This document shows, piece by piece, positions 37,407-46,254 of a DNA stretch of 64,000 nt; position 1 is the stretch's first letter, and every line of letters starts with the position of its first letter. The position numbers and the translations under genes were made by a program. Below the pieces are notes generated by a model. That model was not told the origin of the DNA. It saw only the letters and a list, made by a program, of their open reading frames with translations, and did not search any database. The stretch lies in assembly GCF_009192945.1 (NCBI RefSeq), contig NZ_NSET01000047.1, forward strand, positions 1-64,000. Direction: 5' to 3'. This DNA is from Xanthomonas maliensis. GTDB taxonomy: Bacteria > Pseudomonadota > Gammaproteobacteria > Xanthomonadales > Xanthomonadaceae.

Positions 37407-38030
37407 CTATTTGATTTGCTGTGCCGGCATACCGACCCAAACGCCGGCTGCATGAATGTCTCGCACCACGGTAGCTCCCGCGCCTACAACCGCTGCCGCA
37501 GCGATGGTGATACCGGGGATGACGCGCGATCCCGCACCCAGGAACGCACCCTCCCCCAGCGTCACACAACCGGCCAGGACTGTGCCTGGTGCAACGTGTG
37601 CGTAGCGCCCGACCACGCAATCGTGGTCAATCGAGGCATTCGTGTTAACAATAGCAAAATCCCCAAGCACTGCGTCCGCGTTCACCACCGCGCCCTCCAT
37701 GATGGCGCAACCCGCACCGATCTTCGCGGACGGCGAGACGACAGCAGATCGGCCGACGGCCGTCACGAATTCGAGGCCGAGGCTCCTGATGCGCTCCACG
37801 ACTTTTTTCCGCAGCCTGTTGTCGCCGAGTGCCACGAACACGCCATCGACTCCATCTGCATGCAGCCTTGGTAAGTGCTCGTCCTCGCCACCGATCACTT
37901 CTACACCATTGACCCATTGGCCAGTCAGGGGAGCGTCCAGGCACGCAACCACCTCATGCCCGTTGCAGCGCAACAGATCGATGACGACCTTGGCGTGCCC
38001 ACCGCCGCCTACCACGGCGACGCGACTCAT
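37407..38030 (-). CDS. NeuD/PerB-type sugar O/N-acyltransferase
   Basis: This 207-residue protein has an N-terminal Rossmann half (VAVVGGGGHAKVVIDLL) followed by left-handed beta-helix hexapeptide repeats from about residue 90 (VVSPSAKIGAGCAIMEGAVV onward). The likely catalytic histidine lies in NTNASIDHDCVVG. PerB-type enzymes N-acetylate GDP-perosamine, and the position directly before the perosamine-synthase-like gene supports that. The acyl donor is not visible. It overlaps the FkbM gene stop by 4 bases. Confidence 0.85.
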   Translation of the reverse strand: MSRVAVVGGGGHAKVVIDLLRCNGHEVVACLDAPLTGQWVNGVEVIGGEDEHLPRLHADGVDGVFVALGDNRLRKKVVERIRSLGLEFVTAVGRSAVVSPSAKIGAGCAIMEGAVVNADAVLGDFAIVNTNASIDHDCVVGRYAHVAPGTVLAGCVTLGEGAFLGAGSRVIPGITIAAAAVVGAGATVVRDIHAAGVWVGMPAQQIK

Positions 38031-39874
38031 TGCCCACCTCCAGAAGCGGCCGCAAGCGGAGATTGCGGGCGGCAGAACAGCAGATTGGAGCTTGCCCGGC
38101 CACTGAGCACCCCGAAATCATCGATCCTTGCGTATTCACCTGTCAGGTCATCGATTAAATACATCAAGAATCCATGCTTTGCCCGCATCTGCTCCCAGGC
38201 TTCGCGCGTCGTACCTACGCGCTCGAGATGCGATTCCGCATACTCCAGCACCAGCGCAGCATCCGGGCAGCGCTTCAACAGCATCTCCATACCTGCAATG
38301 ACCTCGAGTTCGGCACCCTCCACGTCGATTTTGACTAGGTCCATTCGGTCCGTCTCAACGATCAAGTCCAAGGGACGAACGTCGACGCAGACGACATCGA
38401 CTGCGTCTGGTAGCGCGTAAAGCGAACTGTGCCCGGAGATCGCCCCAACTTGAAACTCCTGCCCGTCTTCTGCGCGTGCCGCTGCTGCGAACGGCAAGAT
38501 ACTAATGGTATCCCCGACCCCGCTCAACCGCACGCTGGCTCGCAGGTGATCTAAGGTGCGCGGCATCGCCTCGATGGCGAAAACACGACCGGAAGGACCT
38601 ACCGTCTTCGCGCCCACTACCGTATGCAAGCCGATGTTGGCTCCTACATCGACGAAGACATCTCCCTTGCGCAAGACGTTCTGCAGAAACAGCCGAAGTC
38701 CGCGCTCTACATCCCCATACTCGACCAAGCAAAGTGCAAGCAGGTCGTCGCGCTCATCGCACGAGAAATACCCGAATTCAGTACCGATGATCCAGCCCGA
38801 ACTCTTTCGAAGAACCATCCGCGAACCATTGCGCGAGTGCGGCAGATTCGCCTCGATCAGCGCCTCCCTCTGAACTGAGCGCGCTATTTCGGTCCTGCCT
38901 TGATCTATGGCAACACCTGCCAAATCCAGCTTCACATGCGCGGCGGTGACGAGTTCGGCGACAGCAGCACCGGAGTCCGTCAACGCTGCGACCTGCCGGG
39001 CAAGCGCAGTGCACTCATTTCTCAGCGTCTGTATTTCATGCGCGCTGGACTGCAACAGAGCGAGCGCCTCTTGGCTTTGAACAGAAGATGCCACAGAAGG
39101 AGCGTTTTGCAATTGCATATCGGCAAAACGCCGCATGAAAGCCATTTGCTCTTGAAGTGCAATCAAGCTCCGCGATACACGGCGCATCCAACGAATCAGC
39201 CTCACCACGGGGTTCTTGTCGAGCAAGATGTTCCTCAAAATAGGATTTTTGGCTGCAAGACGGTGTATCAGCGGAAGCCGCTGACCATTCGAAACCCCTG
39301 GCACCTGATGATTTAGTCCAAGCCGAGCCGCGGCCTGCATCCGCCCACGTGCAGCAGTGTCGACAATCTGTAGCGCGGCAATCTTCACTCCCAGTGTTCG
39401 GTCATCGCCCCCTATGCCCAGGGAGCGCGGAGAGGACGGGTTATTGACCTGAAATTCGACTTGGACGAACCCCTTCCTACCAAGCATCCTAACCTGGCAC
39501 TCGACTTCGACGACCTCCCATCCCTGCGAACGCTGCAATACGGGTTTCGATGGCCCGCCGTTAACGCTCATGCTGATTGAAGCGCGATGATTTCCGGCCT
39601 CGAACGGCATCGCCGTGATCACTAGCCAATAACGCGTTTCAGGCGTGACGGCACGCAAGCGCACCTCGAGTTCGGCGCACGCGTTAATGGACCAGACACC
39701 ATCCGGCTCGGGAGCGCCAAAGCCACGCAGAGAGAGAGCTGACATCTGCGGCTGTTGGCCATCCGAGAGCACGACCTCCTCGCCGAGCAACAAGGCTCCA
39801 TCTCTTTCAAGCAGATAAGCTGCCGAGTCGGCCGCAAATTTCAAGGCATTCGGAAGCTTGAGGCTATCCGCCAT
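38027..39874 (-). CDS. Beta-sandwich/coiled-coil/FkbM methyltransferase fusion
   Basis: This 615-residue protein has three parts. Residues about 30-200 look like a beta-sandwich with GFGAPEPDGVWSI and a later NPSSPRSLGIGGDDRTLGV block, a type seen beside glycan enzymes. Residues about 225-335 are helical and heptad-rich (IALQEQMAFMRRFADMQL, HEIQTLRNECTALARQVAAL). From about 360 it is an FkbM-type SAM methyltransferase with VFVDVGANIGLHTVVGAKTV and LVKIDVEGAELEVIAGME. It overlaps the end of wzt by 11 bases. In ABC-type O-antigens a methyltransferase often caps the chain end, so a capping or length-controlling role is plausible but inferred. Confidence 0.75.
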   Translation of the reverse strand: MADSLKLPNALKFAADSAAYLLERDGALLLGEEVVLSDGQQPQMSALSLRGFGAPEPDGVWSINACAELEVRLRAVTPETRYWLVITAMPFEAGNHRASISMSVNGGPSKPVLQRSQGWEVVEVECQVRMLGRKGFVQVEFQVNNPSSPRSLGIGGDDRTLGVKIAALQIVDTAARGRMQAAARLGLNHQVPGVSNGQRLPLIHRLAAKNPILRNILLDKNPVVRLIRWMRRVSRSLIALQEQMAFMRRFADMQLQNAPSVASSVQSQEALALLQSSAHEIQTLRNECTALARQVAALTDSGAAVAELVTAAHVKLDLAGVAIDQGRTEIARSVQREALIEANLPHSRNGSRMVLRKSSGWIIGTEFGYFSCDERDDLLALCLVEYGDVERGLRLFLQNVLRKGDVFVDVGANIGLHTVVGAKTVGPSGRVFAIEAMPRTLDHLRASVRLSGVGDTISILPFAAAARAEDGQEFQVGAISGHSSLYALPDAVDVVCVDVRPLDLIVETDRMDLVKIDVEGAELEVIAGMEMLLKRCPDAALVLEYAESHLERVGTTREAWEQMRAKHGFLMYLIDDLTGEYARIDDFGVLSGRASSNLLFCRPQSPLAAASGGGQ

Positions 39875-40607
39875 AGCCTTCTGCCTTCAATTGGTCGACG
39901 GATATTTCGCGCAAAGTGCCATGATTCAGCACGAAGATTCGATTGCAATACTCAGAAATTGCAGCGAGAGAGTGCGATGCAAGGCAGAAGATTTGCGATG
40001 ACTTGATGAAATTGCGCATGCGAACCGCGGCACGCTCCTTGAAGGCCTCATCGCCCACGTCAAAAACTTCGTCAACCAGCAGAACTTCCGGCTTTGTGCA
40101 AGTAGCGACTGCGAACATCAAGCGCATGGTCATGCCCGCAGAGTAGGTACGCACGGCCAGCTGCAGAAAATCACCCAGATCAGTGAACTCTTCTATTTCA
40201 GGGATCCGCGCCTGGATTTCCTGTCGCGATAAGCCCAACATCATCCCCATCCGCATAATGTTCTCGTAGCCGGACAACTCAGGATCCATGCCTGCGCCCA
40301 CCTCGAACATCGTCGCGACACGACCAACGCGTTCGATACGGCCTTCGAGCGGGATATAGATACCAGCCATTGTCCGCAGCAGCGTGCTCTTTCCTGCACC
40401 ATTGTGGCCAACGATTCCAACCGCATCCCCCTGTTTGAGCGCGAAAGAAACCTTATCCAGCGCGGTCACCTGAGTGACCTGCCCGGTATTAGCCAGCAAC
40501 TTCCCGCCAGTGGCAATACCAACCAGATTGCGACGAAGCGAAAGGCTGTGATTGTTATAGATGGGATACCGCAGCGTGACATCGTGGAATTCAAGCTTGG
40601 CTGTCAT
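39864..40607 (-). CDS. wzt: O-antigen ABC transporter ATP-binding protein Wzt (short form)
   Basis: This 247-residue ATPase drives export of lipid-linked O-polysaccharide through Wzm. Walker A is GHNGAGKST, the signature region is YSAGMTMRLMFAVAT and Walker B is EVLLVDEVFDVGD. The start is typical Wzt (LEFHDVTLRYPIYNN). At 247 residues it is only the nucleotide-binding domain. The C-terminal carbohydrate-binding domain of E. coli O8/O9a Wzt, which reads the chain cap, is absent. It is 4 bases from wzm and overlaps the methyltransferase gene. Confidence 0.93.
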   Translation of the reverse strand: MTAKLEFHDVTLRYPIYNNHSLSLRRNLVGIATGGKLLANTGQVTQVTALDKVSFALKQGDAVGIVGHNGAGKSTLLRTMAGIYIPLEGRIERVGRVATMFEVGAGMDPELSGYENIMRMGMMLGLSRQEIQARIPEIEEFTDLGDFLQLAVRTYSAGMTMRLMFAVATCTKPEVLLVDEVFDVGDEAFKERAAVRMRNFIKSSQIFCLASHSLAAISEYCNRIFVLNHGTLREISVDQLKAEGYGG

Positions 40608-40611
40608 CGTT

Positions 40612-41400
40612 CTAGATCCAGAAGGGAAGGCGCAGCTTGGCCTTGTGAAGAAACCAGAATGCCGCGATCCAGCCGATCACCGCCATTACTGTCAACACCA
40701 CATACGTCACCATACTCGGCGCATGACCGAGCATCGGCGCCCGAATGCCCTCAATAAGATAAGTAAAGGGATTGAATTCCAAAATTACTGAAGAAAACGG
40801 CAGCGCCTCCAACCGGTACATCACTGGACTTATCAAGAATAGCATCGGCATCACCGATGACACACCGTACTCAAGATCGCGATAGCGAGCCCCCAGCACA
40901 CCGAAGACAAAACAAATCCAAAGCATATTGAGCGTCACCAACAAAATCCCTGGAATAAATAGCAATGTGTACCAGGTCACGGGAATATGAAAGAAGACCG
41001 CAACAATCAGAAATACGACCAAACTGTGTACGAAGTTGACTATGTATCGCGTGACAACACTCGTCGGATGGACCGAAAGCGGCATCACCACATTACGAAT
41101 TAGTGGCGCCTGCCGCACAAAGAGGCCGCAGCTCTCGATAAGAACGCCGGATAACATCTGCCAGATGATCAGACCGGCGGTCAACGTCGGAATGAACTTT
41201 TGGCGATCGATATTGAGCAGCTGACTCCATAACAGACCAAGACCTAGTACGCCAACAGCTGTAGCCAAGGACTGCCAGAAGGGGCCCAGCACGCTCCGAC
41301 GGTAACGGGCACGGATATCGCCCTGTGCGATATAGAACGAAACCCGAGCAGCCTTCATGCCTTCGACCAAGTCATTGAAGGTGGATGAATAACTATGCAT
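40612..41400 (-). CDS. wzm: O-antigen ABC transporter permease Wzm
   Basis: This 262-residue ABC-2 type membrane protein has six hydrophobic helices and the family start DIRARYRRSVLGPFWQSL. PFTYLIEGIRAP near the end is also typical. It moves undecaprenyl-linked O-antigen across the inner membrane with Wzt. I chose the ATG at 41400; longer starts run back through the upstream glycosyltransferase gene, which this start overlaps by 8 bases. Composition is notably low in GC here (25 of 60 at 40921-40980). Confidence 0.93.
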   Translation of the reverse strand: MHSYSSTFNDLVEGMKAARVSFYIAQGDIRARYRRSVLGPFWQSLATAVGVLGLGLLWSQLLNIDRQKFIPTLTAGLIIWQMLSGVLIESCGLFVRQAPLIRNVVMPLSVHPTSVVTRYIVNFVHSLVVFLIVAVFFHIPVTWYTLLFIPGILLVTLNMLWICFVFGVLGARYRDLEYGVSSVMPMLFLISPVMYRLEALPFSSVILEFNPFTYLIEGIRAPMLGHAPSMVTYVVLTVMAVIGWIAAFWFLHKAKLRLPFWI

Positions 41401-42823
41401 TGGAATTGTCGACCTGCGAGGAAGAGTAAACAACGGAACTGGGGGACGTAGGAACGATCGCGCTCCGCTGACGATGGAGGTGGATACGCTCGAACCAATC
41501 GATGAGTGAACTTGCCGCGCGCTCTGCGGACAATGTTTCAAGAACGGACGCCTGCGCGCGCTCGCCTAACTGCTGGGCCAGAACAGGGTTATCAGCCAAC
41601 TGTCGCATCCATCTAGCAGCGTCACCAACATCTGCACGAGCCCAGCGCTGGCCTTCATGGTGGGCATATTCGCCCTCTCGCACAGGCACCAGCGTGTAGC
41701 CCACTAGCGCGCTGTTATCCGCGTCCATGAAAGCAAGATTTCCGGACCAACCAGTGCCGATCACAGGCTTCCCTTGCGCCATGCACTCAGCTAGTCCGAG
41801 GCCAAATCCTTCCGCATGATGCAACGAGACGTAGACGTCCGCACACCGCTGCAGCGCATGCACATCAGCACGATCCAGTATCTGATCGCGCACGACGATG
41901 CGGTCATCTGCTCGCGCTTTTTCCAGAAGAGCGCGCAAACTCTGCGGATTTCGATGACCATTACTCGTCTTGACCAGAAGACGGACATCCTTTCGCTCTT
42001 TAGGGAACGCTTGCGCGAAAGCTTCGATTACCGCAAAGGGGTTTTTGCGATAGAGATACGAGTTGAAATCAAAACTGGTTAGGAACACGAAAGCTTCTGC
42101 ATCTATGTCGAAATCGACACGCTGCAGACCGCTGTCACCAACTTCGCTCAGTGGAAGGGGAACACAGACCACCGGCTTATCTGTCACGCGAGAGAAAGCG
42201 TCGCGCACGAACTCCGAGGCGACAAGGATTTCGTCGACCAATTCGATTGATGGCAACCAAGTGTCTGGAATGATCTCCAGCTCCCAAAACCAGCAAGCGA
42301 CGATGTGCTTTCCACGCAAGCGCGCCTCCCCGATACTCTCGAATGCAGGAGCGAGGTAATCAGGATTGATGAAGACCAGGTGGATGTCATAAGGGGCTTC
42401 GTCGCTGATGTAGCTATCCAGACTTCGGTCGTCCAGGCCATGTGGCAGATTGAGATCGATGTCGACCAGCGCAGTAGGATATCCCGCACCGAGCAAAGCG
42501 CGTGCGTAGAGGCGCGCGCATTCGGCCAGGCCAAATTGCCCGCGTAAATAGGCGAATATGTTGACACCCTGCGCAGTTTCATTGCCGCGCGGCATTGCAA
42601 ACATACGAACTGGCGCGTCCAGGATCGGATGCCGTTTCGCGGCCCAGCTTTCCCAGCGAGGAAATACGACTACCGGAGCGGGAGGTTCGGCAATCATGCG
42701 CTCGACCACCCACGCACGGAGTGATGCAGGGACCCAGCGATAAAGTGCCCGCAACCAGTGGTTGCGCAAGACCCAACGCGCCAGCCGGCTTAGGATCGGA
42801 AAAGTATTGACGGTATCTTGCAA
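41393..42823 (-). CDS. Glycosyltransferase family 4-like protein at head of O-antigen operon
   Basis: This 476-residue GT-B protein has an N-terminal domain including NIFAYLRGQFGLAECARLYA and a donor domain with FLTSFDFNSYLYRKNPFAVI. The acid motif area is VSLHHAEGFGLGLAECMAQG near residue 333, typical of GT4. It is the first gene of the minus-strand operon. The start is TTG at 42823, with GAGGG about 8 bases upstream; no ATG is well placed. Only 43 bases separate it from the end of metB. It may start or extend the O-chain. Confidence 0.83.
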   Translation of the reverse strand: MQDTVNTFPILSRLARWVLRNHWLRALYRWVPASLRAWVVERMIAEPPAPVVVFPRWESWAAKRHPILDAPVRMFAMPRGNETAQGVNIFAYLRGQFGLAECARLYARALLGAGYPTALVDIDLNLPHGLDDRSLDSYISDEAPYDIHLVFINPDYLAPAFESIGEARLRGKHIVACWFWELEIIPDTWLPSIELVDEILVASEFVRDAFSRVTDKPVVCVPLPLSEVGDSGLQRVDFDIDAEAFVFLTSFDFNSYLYRKNPFAVIEAFAQAFPKERKDVRLLVKTSNGHRNPQSLRALLEKARADDRIVVRDQILDRADVHALQRCADVYVSLHHAEGFGLGLAECMAQGKPVIGTGWSGNLAFMDADNSALVGYTLVPVREGEYAHHEGQRWARADVGDAARWMRQLADNPVLAQQLGERAQASVLETLSAERAASSLIDWFERIHLHRQRSAIVPTSPSSVVYSSSQVDNSNA

Positions 42824-42850
42824 TGCCTAGCCCTCAGAATGGCCGCTTGT

Positions 42851-42879
42851 TTATTAGTTCGTCGGCTCAGTCTTTCAGC
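42851..42879 (-). promoter_or_regulatory. Possible promoter of the O-antigen operon
   Basis: On the minus strand, TAATAA (42851-42856) could be a -10 box, with GCTGAA 17 bases or CTGAAA 16 bases upstream. The pair lies at the metB stop codon and would give a leader of about 20 bases. The match is modest. No JUMPstart or ops sequence was seen before the first gene. Confidence 0.28.
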
Positions 42880-44054
42880 GCCCGCTCCAAATCCCCCCGC
42901 AAATCCCCCACATCCTCCACTCCTACGCTCAAGCGCACCAGCGCATCGCTGATGCCGAGTTGGGTGCGGCGCTCGAGCGGGATCGAGGCATGGGTCATCA
43001 CGGCCGGGTGGTTGACCAGACTTTCCACGCCACCGAGCGATTCGGCCAAGGTGAACAATTCAGTACGCTCGCAAAAACGCTTGGCAGCTTCGAAGCCTCC
43101 CTTCAGGACGATCGAGACGATGCCGCCGTAGCCGTGCATCTGCCGCGACGCCAGCGTGTGCTGCGGATGCGAGGGTAGGCCGGGGTAGATGACCTTGTCG
43201 ATGGCAGGATGGGTGTCGAGCCACTGCGCCAGCGCCAGCGCGTTGTCGCAATGGGCGCGCATGCGCAACGGCAGGGTCTTGAGCCCGCGCAAGGCCAGGA
43301 AGCTGTCGAACGGTCCTTGCACGCCACCGACGGAGTTCTGCAAAAAGACCAGCTGCTCGGCGAGTTCGGCGTTGTCGCCGACCACAGCAATGCCGCCGAC
43401 CATGTCCGAGTGGCCATTGAGATACTTGGTGGCCGAGTGCACGACGATGTCCGCACCCAGGCTGAGCGGCCGCTGCAGCATCGGCGAGGCGAACGTGTTG
43501 TCCACCACCACCAGCAGGCCATGCTTGCGCGCGATCGTGGCGATCGCGGCGATGTCGACCAGCTTGAGCATCGGGTTGGTCGGCGTCTCGATCCACACCA
43601 TCCGCGTCTGCGGGCCGATCGCGGCCTCGAACGCGGACGGGTCGGTCAGATCGACGAAACTGAAATCCAGCCCGGCGGTGCGTCGGCGCACCCGCTCGAA
43701 CAGGCGGAACGAACCGCCGTACAGGTCATCCATCGCCACCACGTGGCTGCCGGCGTCCAGCAGTTCGATCACCGTCGCGGTGGCGGCCATGCCGGACGCG
43801 AAGGCGAAGCCACGGCTGCCGCCTTCCAGCGCTGCGACGCAGCGCTCGTAGGCGAAGCGGGTGGGGTTATGGGTGCGCGAATACTCGAACCCCTGGTGCT
43901 CGCCGGGGCTGGACTGCGCATAGGTGGATGTCGCATAGATCGGCGGCATCACCGCCCCGGTGCTGGGGTCCGGCGCCTGCCCGCCATGGATCGCCAGCGT
44001 GGCGAGCGCCAGCGCGCGCTCGTCCTGTTGGCCGGAAGTGCTGCGATTGGACAT
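42867..44054 (-). CDS. metB: Cystathionine gamma-synthase/lyase
   Basis: This 395-residue PLP enzyme of the Cys/Met metabolism family has its pyridoxal lysine in VHSATKYLNGHSDMVGG. The PPIYATSTYAQ and YSRTHNPTRFAYERCVA segments near the start are also family-typical. Synthase and lyase activities are not separable by these motifs. Being directly downstream of cbs, it more likely works as cystathionine gamma-lyase in reverse transsulfuration. In xanthomonads it marks the conserved edge of the LPS locus opposite etfA. Confidence 0.93.
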   Translation of the reverse strand: MSNRSTSGQQDERALALATLAIHGGQAPDPSTGAVMPPIYATSTYAQSSPGEHQGFEYSRTHNPTRFAYERCVAALEGGSRGFAFASGMAATATVIELLDAGSHVVAMDDLYGGSFRLFERVRRRTAGLDFSFVDLTDPSAFEAAIGPQTRMVWIETPTNPMLKLVDIAAIATIARKHGLLVVVDNTFASPMLQRPLSLGADIVVHSATKYLNGHSDMVGGIAVVGDNAELAEQLVFLQNSVGGVQGPFDSFLALRGLKTLPLRMRAHCDNALALAQWLDTHPAIDKVIYPGLPSHPQHTLASRQMHGYGGIVSIVLKGGFEAAKRFCERTELFTLAESLGGVESLVNHPAVMTHASIPLERRTQLGISDALVRLSVGVEDVGDLRGDLERALKD

Positions 44055-44103
44055 GGGGATCCCCGGAAAAAGTTTGCGATTGTAGCAAGCGGGCCTGAAC
44101 GCC

Positions 44104-44138
44104 CTGTGCGGGGCGTCTCAGCGCGACGCCCCGCACAG
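44104..44138 (-). terminator. Strong hairpin between cbs and metB
   Basis: A 14-base perfect stem (44104-44117 with 44125-44138) and a 7-base loop lie between the two minus-strand genes. No T tract follows on the minus strand, so it may act as an attenuator or mRNA stabiliser rather than a full terminator. Confidence 0.5.
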
Positions 44139-44144
44139 CGGCCG

Positions 44145-45515
44145 CTATTGCACGCGGCGGCGCAGGTAGTTGAGCAGATCGATACGGGTGATCAGCCCCA
44201 GGAATTGCTTGCCATCCATGACGATGGCGACCTGTCCGCGATCGAACACCGGCAACAGGGCCTCGATCGGCGAGGCGACATCCAGGCGGTCGAGTTTGCT
44301 GACCATGGCAGTGGAGATCGGGTCGCGGAAGCGTGCTTCGTCGCCATAGACGTGCAGCAGCACGTCGCTTTCGTCGACGATGCCAACCAGTTCACCCTCG
44401 TCGATCACCGGCAGCTGGGACACGTCGTACAGCTTCATGCGCTGGTACGCGGTGGTCAGCAGATCCTTCGGGCCCACGACCACGGTATCGCGCTTGTTGT
44501 ATGGCCGCAGGATCAGGTCGCGCAGATCGCCGTGCTGCTCGCGTTCCAAAAAACCGTTGTCCAGCATCCAGTAGTCGTTGTACATCTTCGACAGGTACTT
44601 GTTGCCGGTATCGCAGACAAACACCAGCACGCGCTTGGGTGTGGTCTGCTCGCGGCAGTACTTCAACGCGGCTGCCAGCAGGGTGCCGGTGGACGAGCCG
44701 CCAAGGATGCCCTCCTTGGCCAGCAGCTCGCGAGCGGTGTGGAAGCTTTCCGCATCGCTGATCGAATACGCCTTCTTGACCCGGGAGAAGTCCGAGATCG
44801 ACGGCAGGAAATCCTCGCCGATGCCTTCGACCAGCCAGCTGCCGGACTTTTCGCTGACGGTGCCTTCTTCGATGTACTGCGTCAGGATCGAGCCGACCGG
44901 GTCGGCCAGTACCAGTTCGGTGTGCGGCGAGGCGGTGGCGAACGCACGCGACAGGCCGGTCATGGTGCCGGAGCTGCCGCAACCGAACACGATGGCGTCG
45001 AGCTGGCCATCCATCTGCGCCAGGATCTCCGGGCCAGTGCCGAATTCGTGCGCAGCCGGATTGTCCGGGTTGCCGAACTGGTTGATGAAGTAGGCCCCCG
45101 GCGTGTCTGCAGCGATCTTGGCGGCCAGGTCCTGGTAGTACTCCGGGTGTCCCTTGGCCACGTCCGAGCGTGTCAGCACCACTTCGGCGCCCATCGCCTT
45201 GAGATTGAAGATCTTCTCCCGACTCATCTTGTCCGGCACCACCAGGATCAGGCGATAGCCCTTCTGCTGGGCGACCAGTGCCAGCCCGAGGCCGGTGTTG
45301 CCGGCGGTTCCCTCGACCAGGGTGGCCCCGGGCGCGAGCTCCCCACGCCGTTCAGCGGCTTCGATCATCGACAAGCCGATGCGATCCTTGATCGATCCGC
45401 CCGGATTGGCCGCCTCCAGCTTGAGGAACAGCTCGCAGACGCCGGTGTCCAGGTGCTGTGCCTTGACGATCGGCGTATTGCCGATCAACGCGAGTACGGA
45501 GGAATGGATCGCCAT
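44145..45515 (-). CDS. cbs: Cystathionine beta-synthase
   Basis: This 456-residue enzyme condenses serine and homocysteine to cystathionine. The PLP-binding lysine is in NPGGSIKDRIGLSM, followed by VEGTAGNTGLGLALV and the PLP-phosphate loop GCGSSGTMTG. Two C-terminal CBS domains (about 330-455) resemble regulatory adenosyl-binding domains. There is no N-terminal heme domain. With metB 90 bases downstream it forms a complete reverse transsulfuration pair. Confidence 0.94.
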   Translation of the reverse strand: MAIHSSVLALIGNTPIVKAQHLDTGVCELFLKLEAANPGGSIKDRIGLSMIEAAERRGELAPGATLVEGTAGNTGLGLALVAQQKGYRLILVVPDKMSREKIFNLKAMGAEVVLTRSDVAKGHPEYYQDLAAKIAADTPGAYFINQFGNPDNPAAHEFGTGPEILAQMDGQLDAIVFGCGSSGTMTGLSRAFATASPHTELVLADPVGSILTQYIEEGTVSEKSGSWLVEGIGEDFLPSISDFSRVKKAYSISDAESFHTARELLAKEGILGGSSTGTLLAAALKYCREQTTPKRVLVFVCDTGNKYLSKMYNDYWMLDNGFLEREQHGDLRDLILRPYNKRDTVVVGPKDLLTTAYQRMKLYDVSQLPVIDEGELVGIVDESDVLLHVYGDEARFRDPISTAMVSKLDRLDVASPIEALLPVFDRGQVAIVMDGKQFLGLITRIDLLNYLRRRVQ

Positions 45516-45708
45516 CGGGAATTTCGTCGCTACGCCGCTCGGGCTTGACCGCGCATTATCCGACGAACTGCCGGGGAATGCTCATTCAGGCAAAGCCGCT
45601 GGCGGCCGTGCGGCCTTGCAGGGGCCAGAAAAGGCGACGCGGACGGTGGCGAGCCGACGAGGAGGCTGCCACCGCCCGCGACGGTGAAGTGGTTCTAGGT
45701 GGGAGAGG

Positions 45709-45927
45709 TCAGTGTGTTCGCTGGTCGTACATCCGCGTCAGTTTTTCCTTGGCCTGCAATTTCTCGCGCTTCATCTGGCCCAAGGTCACATCGTCGATGG
45801 GGAGTACCCCGAGCTCGGCATCCATGCATTTCTTGTTCAAGAGCCTGTGGCGCTGATACAGCTGCTTGAACTCAGGATCGGACTTGATCAACGCGTCGAT
45901 TTCGGTCTGCGATTGCCCTTCGAACAT
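45709..45927 (-). CDS. YdcH/DUF465-like small protein
   Basis: This 72-residue helical protein carries EFKQLYQRHRLLNKKCMDAE and LKREKLQAKEKLTRM-like (QMKREKLQAKEKLTRMYD) heptads, characteristic of the DUF465 family. The function is unknown; family members are small cytosolic coiled coils. GAAGGAGG sits 9 bases before the ATG at 45927. The start is therefore better than any longer one, which would run into the hairpin leader. Confidence 0.82.
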   Translation of the reverse strand: MFEGQSQTEIDALIKSDPEFKQLYQRHRLLNKKCMDAELGVLPIDDVTLGQMKREKLQAKEKLTRMYDQRTH

Positions 45928-46254
45928 GGGGTTACCTCCTTCACTGAAACAAGAACGCCCCGGCCTGCACAGGCACGGGGCGCCGCTTGGGAAAGGAAGA
46001 ACGGGTGGTTGCAGGAGCGCGTGTGCAGCAGGAATGCAGCGTGCCTTCATCCCGTTGCGTCGATACGTGCCTCTGCGTCACCGGCCCGGCCCTCCGTCTG
46101 TCCGGCGGGCGGGTTGCCCCCCGGACGTACGACCCTACGCCGGTCGGAAGGGGGGTTCAAGACCATCGACCCCACTTTCGCGCTCTTCTGTGGCGGCGGT
46201 TCAAGAACCCGTCATCCGCGCAGAAATCCTTTCACCTACAACTACTTGCCACAC
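45928..46254. other. Intergenic region with hairpin leader before the YdcH-like gene
   Basis: No gene is seen in these 327 bases. A long hairpin lies at 45956-45982: the stem CGCCCCG/CGGGGCG plus an inner GCCTG/CAGGC, with one bulged base. On the minus strand it is followed by TTCTTGTTT and then the YdcH-like ribosome-binding site. It may end transcription from the upstream envelope pair or form a leader attenuator. A second C/G-run structure (about 46117-46155) is also present but not interpretable. Confidence 0.5.

Noticed and set aside
43209-45548. Very long plus-strand frame over metB and cbs
   Set aside because: Antisense to two well-supported enzymes, composition is Arg/Gln/Ala-rich shadow sequence.
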